Assembly (NCBI RefSeq): GCF_009746585.1 | Contig: NZ_WRPO01000001.1 | Location: 186,001 to 250,000 of the forward strand | Length of the DNA: 64,000 nt | DNA from: Novosphingobium aquimarinum | GTDB lineage: Bacteria > Pseudomonadota > Alphaproteobacteria > Sphingomonadales > Sphingomonadaceae | Direction: 5' to 3' | Part shown: piece by piece, positions 28,088 through 36,725 of the stretch | Layout: every line of letters begins with the position of its first letter | Position numbering within the stretch: the stretch's first letter is position 1 | The notes under the pieces: model-generated | Database searches by the model: none | What the model saw: the letters and a program-made list of their open reading frames with translations, nothing else | Told to the model about the DNA's origin: nothing | Position numbers and translations under genes: made by a program

Positions 28088-30781
28088 ATGACTCCCAAGG
28101 CCCTCCCCGCGCTCCACTGCAGCCATGCCGGGACCTGGCTTCGCGATGCCTCGGGGACGCGCGCGGTCTCCAAGGGCGAGGCCGTGATGACGGCCGCCGA
28201 TACGCCCGTCCTGATCCTGAATGCACCGCTCGTCGCGACGCGGCTTGGCTATCCGGACTTGTCGGGGCTCGATCTGCTCGAGCTTTATGCGTTCGTCTTT
28301 CCTGCGCGGTTCGTCGTTCCCTCGCCCAAGGGGCTGGCGCAGACGCTGGGCCTGGCGCTGCCTGCTACCGAAAGCGATGTGCCAGAGCTGTTCCAGCAGG
28401 CCGCGGAAACTCTGCTCGCGACCTGCGAGGATCCGGCCTGGCCCGAACGGGAAGGCGCCTGGAGCGCGCTGCAATCGCTGACGCGGCTGCGCTGGCCCTG
28501 GGCGGGGCTGCTCGCCAGCCGGATCGCAAAGCCGCAGCGGGCCGAGCGCTGGCTCTTTTCCCGCTTGCCGGAATGGGAAGAAGCAGGCGAATTGCCACAA
28601 CCTGCGCAAGTCACGCTCATCGAGGAGGACGTGACCACAAGGCTCGGGCATCTGACGGGTAGCGAGGCCGAGGCCAGACCCGGGCAGCAGGCTTTCGCGC
28701 GCGAAGCGGCACAGGCCTTTGCGCCGCGGCAGCGCGAAGGGCAGCCTCACTTGCTGCTCGCGCAGGCCGGGACGGGGATCGGCAAGACGCTGGGCTATCT
28801 CGCGCCCGCTTCGCTGTGGAGCGAACAAGCGGGCGGGACGGTGTGGGTCTCGACCTTCACCAAGGCGCTGCAACGCCAGCTTCGCCAGGAAAGCCGCCGC
28901 GCCTGGCCCGATCGCCGCGCCGACGGCAGCCGGCCGGTGGTCGTGCGCAAGGGGCGCGAGAACTATCTGTGCCTGCTGAACCTGGAGGATGCGTTGCAAG
29001 GCGGCTTCGCCGGTCGTCCCGCGATCCTGGCGCAGCTTGTCGCGCGCTGGGCAGCGTACAGCCGTGATGGCGATATGATCGGCGGCGACCTTCCCGGCTG
29101 GCTCGGCACCCTGTTTCGGCAGCGAGGCATCGCCGCGCTCACCGATCGGCGCGGCGAATGCGTCTACGCCGGCTGTCCGCACTATCGCAAATGCTTCATC
29201 GAACGCGCCGCGCGGGCTTCGGCGCGGGCCGATCTCGTCATCGCCAATCACGCCCTCGTCATGGTCAATGCGGCGCGCGGGCGCGATCATGCCGCACGCC
29301 CGACCCGCATCGTGTTCGACGAGGGACATCACGTGTTCGACGCGGCGGATTCGACCTTTGCCGTGGCTCTCAGCGGCACCGAGACGATCGAGTTGCGCCG
29401 CTGGGTGATCGGGCCCGAATCCACCTCGCGCGGGCGCCGGCGCGGCCTTGCCGCCCGGCTTGCCGACATCGCCAGTTACGACGAAGCCGGGGGCCGCGCG
29501 ATCGCGGCAGCGCGCGCCGCCGCGGAAGCCCTGCCTGCGGACAAGTGGCTGCAACGCCTCGCCGAGAACGCCCCGAGCGGCCCTGTGGAAGAGCTGCTCG
29601 GCGCCGTCCGCGCGCTGGTCTATGCGCGCGACGAGAGCGGGGGACAGGACGCGGGCTACGGACTCGAAACCGAAGCCGCGCAACTCGAGGGCAGCTTCGT
29701 CGAACTCGCGCAGGCGGCGCGCGCCGCGCTGGTCGAGCTGCGGCAACCGCTCATGCGGCTCGGCGTTCGGCTCGAGGCGATCGTCGAGGAACCGCCGGAC
29801 TGGCTCGATAGCCAAGGCCGTGCGCGGATCGAGGGAGCGCGTCACTCGCTGGCCTGGCGGATCGATTTGCTTGCGGCATGGGAAGCCCTGCTCGAACGGC
29901 TCGGCGGTCCGGCCGATCCGGATTTCGTCGACTGGCTTTCGGTGGAGCGATCCGATTCGCGCGAATTCGACGTCGGCCTGCACCGCCGCTGGCTCGATCC
30001 GATGAAGCCGTTCGCGCGTGTCGTGCTCGAGCCGGCGCATGGCGTGATGATGACCTCCGCAACGTTGCGCGACGGCGAGGACTGGGATCGTGCCCTGGCC
30101 CGCAGCGGCGCCGCGCATATCGCCGCCAATCCGCGGCTCTCGGCGCAGGAAAGCCCGTTCGATTACGCCGGCCAGGCCGAAGTCCTGATCGTGACCGACA
30201 TTCCGCGCGGCGACATTCCCGCGCTTGCCGCCGCCTACGGTCGCCTCATCGAGGCATCGCAAGGCGGTGTGCTTGGCCTGTTCACCGCGATACGGCGATT
30301 GCGCGCAGTCCATGGCCGCATTGCCGATCGGCTCGCGCGCAGCGGGTTGCCACTCTATGCCCAGCACGTCGATCCGATCGATACCGGCACTCTGGTCGAT
30401 ATGTTTCGCGACGATCCGGCGGCGTCGTTGCTGGGTACCGATGCGCTGCGCGATGGGGTCGACGTGCCTGGCCATTCGCTGCGGCTGGTAGTAATGGAAC
30501 AAGTGCCCTGGCCGCGCCCGTCGATCCTGCATCGCGCGCGCCGCCTCGCGGGCGGAGGCTCAGAGTTCGACGACACCATCATCCGCGCGCGACTGGCGCA
30601 GGCGTTTGGCCGCCTCATTCGCGGTCGCGAGGATCGCGGCCATTTCGTGGTGCTATCCGCAGCATTCCCTTCGCGCCTGCTGAACGCGTTCCCGCCGGGC
30701 ACGCCGGTTCGTCGGCTCGGACTCGACGAGGCCTTGCAACGCGTGGCCGGGCATGGTTCAGACGTGCCGCTGCCGGCGTAA
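28088..30781 (+). CDS. DinG/XPD-like iron-sulfur DNA helicase
   Basis: 897 aa superfamily 2 helicase. Walker A is AQAGTGIGKTLGYL, and the Walker B box is FDEGHH (DEGH instead of DEAH). Four cysteines between them (LCLLNLED, GECVYAGC, YRKCF) match the [4Fe-4S] domain of the XPD/DinG group. The C-terminal helicase motifs include DALRDGVDVPGHSL and QAFGRLIRGREDRGHF. Such enzymes unwind 5'-3', including R-loops or damaged DNA. The gene starts at ATG 28088, with no strong ribosome site. The phosphatase gene follows 36 bases later. Confidence 0.9.
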   Translation: MTPKALPALHCSHAGTWLRDASGTRAVSKGEAVMTAADTPVLILNAPLVATRLGYPDLSGLDLLELYAFVFPARFVVPSPKGLAQTLGLALPATESDVPELFQQAAETLLATCEDPAWPEREGAWSALQSLTRLRWPWAGLLASRIAKPQRAERWLFSRLPEWEEAGELPQPAQVTLIEEDVTTRLGHLTGSEAEARPGQQAFAREAAQAFAPRQREGQPHLLLAQAGTGIGKTLGYLAPASLWSEQAGGTVWVSTFTKALQRQLRQESRRAWPDRRADGSRPVVVRKGRENYLCLLNLEDALQGGFAGRPAILAQLVARWAAYSRDGDMIGGDLPGWLGTLFRQRGIAALTDRRGECVYAGCPHYRKCFIERAARASARADLVIANHALVMVNAARGRDHAARPTRIVFDEGHHVFDAADSTFAVALSGTETIELRRWVIGPESTSRGRRRGLAARLADIASYDEAGGRAIAAARAAAEALPADKWLQRLAENAPSGPVEELLGAVRALVYARDESGGQDAGYGLETEAAQLEGSFVELAQAARAALVELRQPLMRLGVRLEAIVEEPPDWLDSQGRARIEGARHSLAWRIDLLAAWEALLERLGGPADPDFVDWLSVERSDSREFDVGLHRRWLDPMKPFARVVLEPAHGVMMTSATLRDGEDWDRALARSGAAHIAANPRLSAQESPFDYAGQAEVLIVTDIPRGDIPALAAAYGRLIEASQGGVLGLFTAIRRLRAVHGRIADRLARSGLPLYAQHVDPIDTGTLVDMFRDDPAASLLGTDALRDGVDVPGHSLRLVVMEQVPWPRPSILHRARRLAGGGSEFDDTIIRARLAQAFGRLIRGREDRGHFVVLSAAFPSRLLNAFPPGTPVRRLGLDEALQRVAGHGSDVPLPA

Positions 30782-30817
30782 TCCCGCGACGCCTCCCGAC
30801 ATCAAGACGAGCATTCG

Positions 30818-31369
30818 ATGAAGACCCTCGCCATTTTCCGCCACGCCAAGTCGGACTGGAACGACGCGCGTCTGCGCGACTTCGATCGCCCGCTCAACAC
30901 GCGGGGGCGCAAGGGGGCGGAAAAGATGGGCAACTTCATTCGTGCCCATGAGTGGCGGTTTGATCGGGTACTGGCCTCTCCTGCAGTCCGGGTGACGCAG
31001 ACGATCGAGATCTCGGCACAGGCCGCAGGCGGGACGCCGCCGGTCATCTGGGACCGCCGCCTCTATCTCGCGAGCTCCGATACACTGCAGGACGTTCTGC
31101 GCGGGCAGGAAGGTGATCCGGGCTCGATCATCATGGTCGGCCACAATCCTGGGCTGGAAGATCTGATCCTCGACCTCGTCCCGGATGACGGCACATGCCC
31201 GCTGCGCGACGTGGTAGAGGAGAAGTTTCCGACCGCCGCCTTCGCGCTGCTCGAACTCGATATCGCAGCCTGGAGCGAGGTCCGCGAGGAGTGCGCCTGC
31301 TTGCGCCACTTGACGCGGCCGCGCGATCTAGACCCCGAACTGGGGCCGCAGTTGCGAGACGAATTCTGA
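30818..31369 (+). CDS. SixA-like histidine phosphatase
   Basis: 183 aa, histidine phosphatase superfamily. The catalytic RHG box reads FRHAKSDWND near the N-terminus, with the second His in VGHNPGLEDL. Short family members like E. coli SixA remove phosphate from phosphohistidine in signalling or phosphotransfer proteins. The substrate is unknown here. Same strand as and close behind the helicase gene. Confidence 0.88.
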   Translation: MKTLAIFRHAKSDWNDARLRDFDRPLNTRGRKGAEKMGNFIRAHEWRFDRVLASPAVRVTQTIEISAQAAGGTPPVIWDRRLYLASSDTLQDVLRGQEGDPGSIIMVGHNPGLEDLILDLVPDDGTCPLRDVVEEKFPTAAFALLELDIAAWSEVREECACLRHLTRPRDLDPELGPQLRDEF

Positions 31370-31401
31370 TGAGAGGCAGTCGGACCGGTGCTTGCGGCCC
31401 G

Positions 31402-31794
31402 TCAGGCGTGTCGCAGCGCGCTCGCCAGCTCGTCGCGCAAGGACTGCAGCTTGGCCCTGACTTGCTCTGACATGACGGCAGCCTCGGGAGCGACACCTGT
31501 GTCATCCTCCGCCGCAGGACTCTTGCCCTTCCCCTCCAGCGCGAGTCGGGCACCCCGCAGAGTGTAGCCTTCGTGATGCACGAGCCGGTCGATCTGCGCC
31601 ACCAGGGCAACGTCTTCGGGCCGATAATACCGACGGCCACCGCTACGCTTCACCGGCTTGAGCATGGGAAATTGCTCTTCCCAATAGCGAAGGACGTGCT
31701 GGCGGATGCCTAGGGCTCGCGTCACTTCGCCGATGGTCCGCATGGCTTCGGGCTCCTTGCCGTCATCGAAGCCTGGGAATGCCGGTTCGCTCAC
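31402..31794 (-). CDS. MerR-family transcription regulator
   Basis: 130 aa. N-terminal winged helix-turn-helix: [45 protein letters not shown]. The C-terminal part is a short coiled-coil-like segment without an obvious effector domain. The start is the GTG at 31794, within the third copy of a 14-bp repeat. It closes the rpmF-plsX-fabH-ihfA-merR run typical of alphaproteobacteria. The regulon is unknown. Confidence 0.92.
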   Translation of the reverse strand: MSEPAFPGFDDGKEPEAMRTIGEVTRALGIRQHVLRYWEEQFPMLKPVKRSGGRRYYRPEDVALVAQIDRLVHHEGYTLRGARLALEGKGKSPAAEDDTGVAPEAAVMSEQVRAKLQSLRDELASALRHA

Positions 31795-31822
31795 GCCGGT
31801 TCGCTCACGCCGGTTCGCTCAC
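31781..31822 (-). repeat. Three perfect 14-bp tandem repeats at the ihfA/merR junction
   Basis: The unit GTGAGCGAACCGGC occurs three times in a row on the minus strand. The first GTG overlaps the ihfA stop (GTGA). Copies one and two each read GTG-AGC-GAA-CCG-GCG-TGA, a 5-codon frame whose stop overlaps the next GTG. Copy three opens the MerR gene. Confidence 0.97.
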
Positions 31823-32106
31823 AGTGCGGCGATCCGGTCCTTGAGCATCTGGCTCGCGCGGAAAGTCAGCACACGCCTGGGCGTTATCGGCACTTCGATC
31901 CCGGTCTTGGGATTGCGTCCCACGCGCTCCCCCTTGTCGCGCAGGAGGAACGTGCCGAACCCGGAAATCTTGACGTTTTCGCCGCCGGACAACGAATCGC
32001 ACATCAAGCCCAGGATGGATTCGACCATGGCAAGCGAATCGGCGCGCGAAAGCCCGAGCTTGCGATGAATAGCTTCGGCAATTGCCGCTCGCGTAAGCGT
32101 CTCCAT
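31819..32106 (-). CDS. ihfA: Integration host factor subunit alpha
   Basis: 95 aa. DNA-bending HU/IHF fold with [20 protein letters not shown] and [20 protein letters not shown], where the Pro at the arm tip intercalates DNA. It acts as a dimer with IhfB in promoter architecture and recombination. The start [12 protein letters not shown] has AAAGGTG about eight bases upstream. It lies downstream of fabH. Confidence 0.95.
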   Translation of the reverse strand: METLTRAAIAEAIHRKLGLSRADSLAMVESILGLMCDSLSGGENVKISGFGTFLLRDKGERVGRNPKTGIEVPITPRRVLTFRASQMLKDRIAAL

Positions 32107-32194
32107 GGAGCGCACCTTTCCCCAATCCTTGCCACGCAACCCTTACGGATCATATGGCAATACGCGGGAAACGCAATGCTTAGGCCAAAAGTAA

Positions 32195-32216
32195 TTTCAG
32201 GCCCCGCGGACTGAAA
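32195..32216 (-). promoter_or_regulatory. Hairpin between fabH and ihfA
   Basis: TTTCAG and CTGAAA flank a CG-rich centre in an A/T-rich 116-base spacer. It could be a weak terminator or attenuator after fabH, or a processing site before ihfA. No U-tract follows closely. Confidence 0.3.
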
Positions 32217-32222
32217 CCAAAG

Positions 32223-33200
32223 TTACATTCGGATTAAACTTGCGCCCCAAGTAAAACCACCACCCATTGCCTCGAGCATGACAAGGTCGCCCTGCTGAAT
32301 TCGCCCGTCCCGAACGGCTACAGACAGTGCCAAGGGAACAGATGCTGCAGAAGTATTGGCATGTTGTGCCACTGTCATAATAACTTTTTCAGCAGGTAAC
32401 GCTAACTTCTTCGCAGTGGCATCAAGTATGCGCGCATTGGCTTGGTGCGGAACCAGCCAATCAATGTCCGAAACCTGAAGTCCCGTATCTTCAAGCACTT
32501 CACGTAGGACTTGTGCTAAATTGAACACAGCGTGACGAAAGACTTCGCGGCCCTTCATCCTCAGCTTGCCCACCGTGCCCGTGGTCGAAGGGCCGCCGTC
32601 GACGAACAGCAGCTGGTTATGCGCACCATCCGCGTGCAGCCGGGTGGCCAGGATGCCGCGTTCATCCGGTCCATCGGAGACCTCACGCGCTTCCAGCACG
32701 ATCGCTCCGGCACCGTCCCCGAACAGGACGCAAGTGGTGCGATCTTCCCAGTCGAGGATGCGACTGAAGGTTTCGGCGCCGATCACCAGCGCCCGGTTCG
32801 CCATTCCGGAACGCAGCATCGAGTCGGCGACGCCGAGCGCATAGAGAAAGCCGGAGCAGACCGCCGCCACATCGAAGGCGATGCCGCCGTTGCAGCCGAG
32901 ATTTTGCTGGACCACGGTCGCGGTGGCGGGAAACGTCTGATCGGGCGTCGCCGTGGCAAGAACGATGAGATCGATGTCGCTGGCCGCCATCCCGGCAGCC
33001 TCGAGCGCTTCGCAGGCCGCGATCGTCGCCAGGCTCGCAGTGGTTTCGTCATCGCCCGCGATATAGCGGTTGGTGATGCCGGTGCGTTCGACGATCCATT
33101 CGTCGCTGGTTTCGAGGTCGAGGCTTTCAGCCAGTTCCGCGTTCGACACCGCACGCTTGGGCAGGGCCGAACCGGTTCCGACCAGTATGGAACGGCGCAT
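32223..33200 (-). CDS. fabH: 3-oxoacyl-ACP synthase III
   Basis: 325 aa. Starts fatty-acid synthesis by condensing acetyl-CoA with malonyl-ACP. Catalytic triad C115 ([11 protein letters not shown]), H252 ([10 protein letters not shown]) and N282 (QHANTSAAS). Its ATG shares a base with the plsX stop. The last 100 or so codons, from about 32535 to the stop, use many A/T-ending codons, unlike the G/C-ending codons of the first two thirds, although the protein is intact. Confidence 0.97.
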   Translation of the reverse strand: MRRSILVGTGSALPKRAVSNAELAESLDLETSDEWIVERTGITNRYIAGDDETTASLATIAACEALEAAGMAASDIDLIVLATATPDQTFPATATVVQQNLGCNGGIAFDVAAVCSGFLYALGVADSMLRSGMANRALVIGAETFSRILDWEDRTTCVLFGDGAGAIVLEAREVSDGPDERGILATRLHADGAHNQLLFVDGGPSTTGTVGKLRMKGREVFRHAVFNLAQVLREVLEDTGLQVSDIDWLVPHQANARILDATAKKLALPAEKVIMTVAQHANTSAASVPLALSVAVRDGRIQQGDLVMLEAMGGGFTWGASLIRM

Positions 33201-34261
33201 CAGGCTCGCGCCTCCTGCTGCCGACGCATGCCAAGACTCTTCTCACCCACGCGCGCCAGATCGGCGGTGATCCGCACCGTAACATTCTCCTCGAGCAGCC
33301 GCGCCGCGACCGCGACCGCATGCGCTACACCGGCCGCACTCGCACTGCCGTGGCTTTTCACCACGATACCGTTGAGGCCCAGAAAGACGCCGCCATTGTG
33401 ATTGTTGGGATCGAGATGGTGCTTCAGTAGCTCGGTCGCGGGTTTGGAAATCAGGAAGCCCACTTTCGAACGCAGCGAGCTGGAAAAGCTGCGGCGCAGC
33501 AAGTCGCCGACGAACCGCGCGGTCCCTTCGACCGCCTTGAGCGCGATGTTGCCCGAAAATCCGTCGGTCACGACGACATCGACATCGCCGCGGCATAGCT
33601 TGTCCGCCTCGGTGAAGCCATCGAACTCGATCGACAGATCATCGGCCGCTTCCTTGAGGATTTGCGCCGCGTCGCGCAGCAGGTCGGTGCCCTTGATTTC
33701 CTCGGTGCCGATATTGAGCAGCCGCAGGCGCGGCGCTTCCCGGCCGGTCATGACGCGAGCATAGGCAGCGCCCATGATCGCGAACTGCACCAGATTGCGC
33801 GTGTCGCACTCGGTGTTTGCGCCGAGATCGAGCATGACCACGTCGTTGTCGCCCAAAGTCGGGATCAGCGCGGCCAGCGCCGGCCGGTCGATCCCCGGCA
33901 TGGTCCGCAAGGTGAGCTTGGAGATCGCCATCAGCGCGCCGGTATTGCCGGCACTGATCGCCGCACCGGCATCGCCGGACTTCACCGCCGCGATCGCTTG
34001 CCCCATCGAGGTGGTCTTGGCACGACGAAGGGCCTGGCTCGGCCGATCCTCGCCCGTGATCACGTCCTCGGTGTGGCGGATTTCGGATGAAGCGCGCAAG
34101 TTCGGGTGCGCCTGCAGTGCGGCTTCGATCCGCGTCTGGTCGCCCACCAGCAAGAACTTGAACTGCTCGTGACGGCGACGCGCGATTGCCGCGCCTTCGA
34201 CCATCACGCGCACGCCTTCGTCACCGCCCATCGCATCGACGGCGATACGCGGCAAACTCAT
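33200..34261 (-). CDS. plsX: Phosphate acyltransferase PlsX
   Basis: 353 aa. Makes acyl-phosphate from acyl-ACP for phospholipid synthesis. Family stretches are [12 protein letters not shown] at the N-terminus, [23 protein letters not shown] and [16 protein letters not shown]. It lies 24 bases after rpmF and overlaps fabH by one base, the standard L32-plsX-fabH arrangement. Confidence 0.97.
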   Translation of the reverse strand: MSLPRIAVDAMGGDEGVRVMVEGAAIARRRHEQFKFLLVGDQTRIEAALQAHPNLRASSEIRHTEDVITGEDRPSQALRRAKTTSMGQAIAAVKSGDAGAAISAGNTGALMAISKLTLRTMPGIDRPALAALIPTLGDNDVVMLDLGANTECDTRNLVQFAIMGAAYARVMTGREAPRLRLLNIGTEEIKGTDLLRDAAQILKEAADDLSIEFDGFTEADKLCRGDVDVVVTDGFSGNIALKAVEGTARFVGDLLRRSFSSSLRSKVGFLISKPATELLKHHLDPNNHNGGVFLGLNGIVVKSHGSASAAGVAHAVAVAARLLEENVTVRITADLARVGEKSLGMRRQQEARA

Positions 34262-34285
34262 CGACTTGTCTCCGGTGGTTCGGAC

Positions 34286-34465
34286 TTAGATCTCGACAGC
34301 AACAATCTCACGGCCATTGTAATGACCGCAAGCCGAGCAAAGGTTGTGCGGGCGCTTGAGCTCACCGCAGTTCGAGCATTCGTGGAACGCTTCGGCCTTG
34401 AGAGCATCATGGCTGCGGCGCATGCCCCGACGTGACGGGGACGTTTTTCTCTTAGGGACAGCCAT
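34286..34465 (-). CDS. rpmF: 50S ribosomal protein L32
   Basis: 59 aa starting [20 protein letters not shown]. The zinc ribbon is intact: CSNC, then after 14 residues CSAC. It ends [12 protein letters not shown]. First gene of the lipid-synthesis run. A perfect TTGACA lies upstream at 34495-34500 on the minus strand, but no good -10 follows at the right distance. Confidence 0.97.
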   Translation of the reverse strand: MAVPKRKTSPSRRGMRRSHDALKAEAFHECSNCGELKRPHNLCSACGHYNGREIVAVEI

Positions 34466-34625
34466 CTTGGCACCTGTTCCTACAAATACAGCATTGTCAA
34501 AAAGGCCGCCGGTGACCTACCGGCCCGGCGGCTCGCGAAGGCGCGCCTATACCCGATCTGCGACGAGTTGCAACCCGTTCCACGAGCGCACACTCTGATC
34601 GAACCCACAGAAACAGGATTTGTCC

Positions 34626-35018
34626 GTGATTCTCCAGACGACGCTATCTCTTGCCGCCGCCGCCGCCATTATCAACCTCTGGCTGATCTACCGGGTCGTC
34701 CGGCTGCGGATTTCCGAAAGCGTCCTGCATGGCGATGCGGGCAAGCCACTGTTGATGCAGCGCATGCGGGCCCATGCCAATTTCATCGAAAATACGCCGA
34801 TCGTGCTGATCTTGATCGCCGCGATCGAATTGACCGGCAAGGGCGGCCGCTGGATCGCCTTCGTCGGCGCGCTGTTTCTGCTCGCGCGCGTGGCGCACGC
34901 CATCGGCATGGACCAGACCAATGCCGGCCCGCTGCGCGGCGGTGGGATGCTCGTGACCATGCTGGTCGCCGCCGGCCTGGCCGCGGTCGCGGTGCTGATC
35001 GCGCTGGGAGTGATCTGA
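34626..35018 (+). CDS. MAPEG-family membrane protein
   Basis: About 130 aa with four membrane helices, of the YecN/MAPEG type. Motifs are RVVRLRISESV, QRMRAHANFIENTPIVLIL and ARVAHAIGMD, with the Arg/Asn/Glu pattern of the glutathione-binding family. I prefer the GTG at 34626: AGGA lies seven bases before it, whereas the TTG at 34620 sits only one base after AGGA. Biochemical role in bacteria uncertain. Confidence 0.88.
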   Translation: MILQTTLSLAAAAAIINLWLIYRVVRLRISESVLHGDAGKPLLMQRMRAHANFIENTPIVLILIAAIELTGKGGRWIAFVGALFLLARVAHAIGMDQTNAGPLRGGGMLVTMLVAAGLAAVAVLIALGVI

Positions 35019-35039
35019 CCCCTCCTGGAGGACGGCGTC

Positions 35040-35714
35040 CTAGAGGACGGCGTCGCCCACGAACGGGTTGGTTCGCCGCTCGTCCCCGAACGTGCTGATC
35101 GGTCCGTGGCCGGGCACGAAGGTCGTATCGTTGCCGAGCGGCCATAGCCGGCCCGTGATCGATTCCGCCAAAGTCGCGAAATCGCCGCGCGGAAAATCGG
35201 TACGGCCGACGGAGCCCTTGAACAGCACGTCGCCGACGATGGCGAATTTCGACGGCGCGTGATGGAACACGACGTGTCCCGGCGTGTGGCCCGGGCAATG
35301 ATAGACGTCGAGTTCGAGTTCGCCGACCGTCACCGTGTCGCCGTTCTCCAGCCAGCGGTCGGGTTCGAAGCTGTGCGCCTCCATGCCCCAGCGCGGCCCA
35401 TCCTCGTCGAGCTGCGCGATCCAGAAGCGGTCTTCTTCCTGCGGTCCTTCCAGCGGGATCCCGATTTCCTTCGCCAGTTCACCGGCGAGACCGCAGTGAT
35501 CGAGGTGGCCATGCGTGACGAGCACTTTCTCGAGCGTCACCCCGGCCTTCTCCACTGCCGCCTTGAGCTTGTCGAGATCGCCGCCCGGATCGACCAGGGC
35601 CGCCTTCCTGGTCTTCGTGCACCAGATCAGCGAGCAATTCTGTTCGAGCGCTGTCACGGGCAGGATGGCGACGCGCATTGGCGGTTCAGGGCGGTTCGTG
35701 TCCGGTTGTGTCAT
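35040..35714 (-). CDS. MBL-fold metallohydrolase (glyoxalase II-like)
   Basis: About 224 aa. The zinc motif THGHLDHCG, then CPGHTPGHVVF, GDVLFKGSVGRTDFP and a final VPGHGP give all ligands of the glyoxalase II/YcbL group. It probably hydrolyses an S-acyl-glutathione or similar thioester. The start is either ATG 35714 or ATG 35678 (MRVAILPVTALEQN); neither has a strong ribosome site. Convergent with the MAPEG gene. Confidence 0.9.
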   Translation of the reverse strand: MTQPDTNRPEPPMRVAILPVTALEQNCSLIWCTKTRKAALVDPGGDLDKLKAAVEKAGVTLEKVLVTHGHLDHCGLAGELAKEIGIPLEGPQEEDRFWIAQLDEDGPRWGMEAHSFEPDRWLENGDTVTVGELELDVYHCPGHTPGHVVFHHAPSKFAIVGDVLFKGSVGRTDFPRGDFATLAESITGRLWPLGNDTTFVPGHGPISTFGDERRTNPFVGDAVL

Positions 35715-35776
35715 GCAGCGCAAATGGCTTCAGCGGGCCGGCAATGCAATGGTTTGCCTGCGAAAGCCGGCTTTGC

Positions 35777-36427
35777 TCAGATCCTTCCACTCTTCCACAC
35801 AACTCTGCCGATGACGACCACCTCGCTCGCGGCGCAGTCGATCGGACGATAGGCGGGATTGTCGCTCAGCAGCGCGATCCGCCCCGGCCTCGCCGTTTCC
35901 AGACGTTTCACCAGGACCATGTCATCTAGGCGGACGACGTGGATGCCGTCACGCAAGGGGCTGGGCCGCGAATCGACCAGGATCTCGTCGCCGTCGCGCA
36001 ACGTCGGCTCCATCGAATCGCCGGTGACGTGAATCGCGGACAAGGCCTTGGCATCGAGCCCCATCTCGCGCAGCCAGCGAGCGGAAAAGCGGAACGTATC
36101 GAACGCGGCCTCGGCATCGGCATCCGCCCCCGGCCCCGCCGATGCGCCCAACGAAAGGCGCGGCACTTCGATCCAGTCCCTGAGCGGCTGTTCACGCCCT
36201 TCGGCATAGGAAAATTCTGGCGGCGCGCCCAGTTCCGCCTCGCCGACACCAAAAAAGCGGGCCAGTGTGGCGCGATCGGTCTCCTCCAGTTTGCGCGGAC
36301 TCCGCTTGCGCACGAATTGCTGCAGATAGCTGGGGTTTTTGCCGAGCATTCGCGAAAGCTGCGACAAGCTGACTCCGCGCAACCCGGCGAGGTCGAGCAA
36401 GCGCTGACGAGATGGGTCGAGTTCCAT
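35777..36427 (-). CDS. S24 (LexA/CI-type) HTH repressor-protease
   Basis: 216 aa. Helix-turn-helix at residues 14-45 (GLRGVSLSQLSRMLGKNPSY). The C-terminal S24 domain has nucleophile S138 (VTGDSMEPTL) and general base K174 (VLVKRLE). A linker Ala-Gly at 97-98 (GASAGPG) is a candidate self-cleavage site. It is divergent from a small Cro-like gene. There is no ribosome site before the ATG, and a promoter-like -10 ends seven bases upstream, which suggests a leaderless mRNA. It is not the main LexA by layout; the regulon is unknown. Confidence 0.88.
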   Translation of the reverse strand: MELDPSRQRLLDLAGLRGVSLSQLSRMLGKNPSYLQQFVRKRSPRKLEETDRATLARFFGVGEAELGAPPEFSYAEGREQPLRDWIEVPRLSLGASAGPGADADAEAAFDTFRFSARWLREMGLDAKALSAIHVTGDSMEPTLRDGDEILVDSRPSPLRDGIHVVRLDDMVLVKRLETARPGRIALLSDNPAYRPIDCAASEVVVIGRVVWKSGRI

Positions 36428-36433
36428 ATGAGA

Positions 36434-36462
36434 AGCATAGGCGTAGGAAAAATCCTAGACAA
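36434..36462 (-). promoter_or_regulatory. Putative leaderless promoter of the S24 repressor gene
   Basis: On the minus strand TTGTCT (-35) and TATGCT (-10) are separated by 17 bases. Transcription would start at or beside the A of the ATG at 36427, which has no Shine-Dalgarno sequence. The spacer is filled by the TAGGA/TCCTA palindrome. Confidence 0.5.
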
Positions 36463-36470
36463 GTAGGATT
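36444..36470. promoter_or_regulatory. Triple half-site operator candidate
   Basis: TAGGA (36444-36448), AATCCTA (36451-36457) and TAGGATT (36464-36470) make two overlapping perfect inverted repeats, one with a 4-base and one with a 6-base gap. They lie between the divergent S24 and Cro-like genes and over the leftward promoter, as expected for autoregulation. Confidence 0.6.
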
Positions 36471-36521
36471 TGAGGCGGAACATATCATGAACTTCTTCAC
36501 GATTCGCTATTGGGAGGCCTC

Positions 36522-36725
36522 ATGCTGCTACGACGTATCGAAATCTTCCTGCGGGAAACCGATATGGCTTGGACCAAATTCGGTCGTCTCGCGACGCACG
36601 ATCCCCGCTTCGTCGCCGACTTGCGCAACGGCCGCTTGCCGCGCCCCGATACCGAGGCACGGGTGGACGGCTTTATCGCCGGGTACCGCGCCGCCCTGCC
36701 CGTGGAGACCCGCCATGCTGGTTGA
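36522..36725 (+). CDS. Small Cro-like helix-turn-helix protein
   Basis: 67 aa: MLLRRIEIFLRETDMAWTKF then GRLATHDPRFVADLRNGRLP, with a helical end. The spacing of four short helices resembles a lambda-repressor/Cro-type DNA-binding domain, with the recognition helix probably around DPRFVADLRNG; there is no effector domain. GGGAGG lies four bases before the ATG. Divergent from the S24 repressor; overlaps the next gene by 11 bases. The family assignment is by eye only. Confidence 0.7.
   Translation: MLLRRIEIFLRETDMAWTKFGRLATHDPRFVADLRNGRLPRPDTEARVDGFIAGYRAALPVETRHAG

Noticed and set aside
28043..30532. 829-codon minus-strand frame opposite the helicase gene
   Set aside because: Antisense shadow; the helicase has all its motifs on the plus strand.
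34495..34500. Perfect TTGACA upstream of rpmF
   Set aside because: No acceptable -10 element 16-18 bases downstream, so not listed as a promoter.
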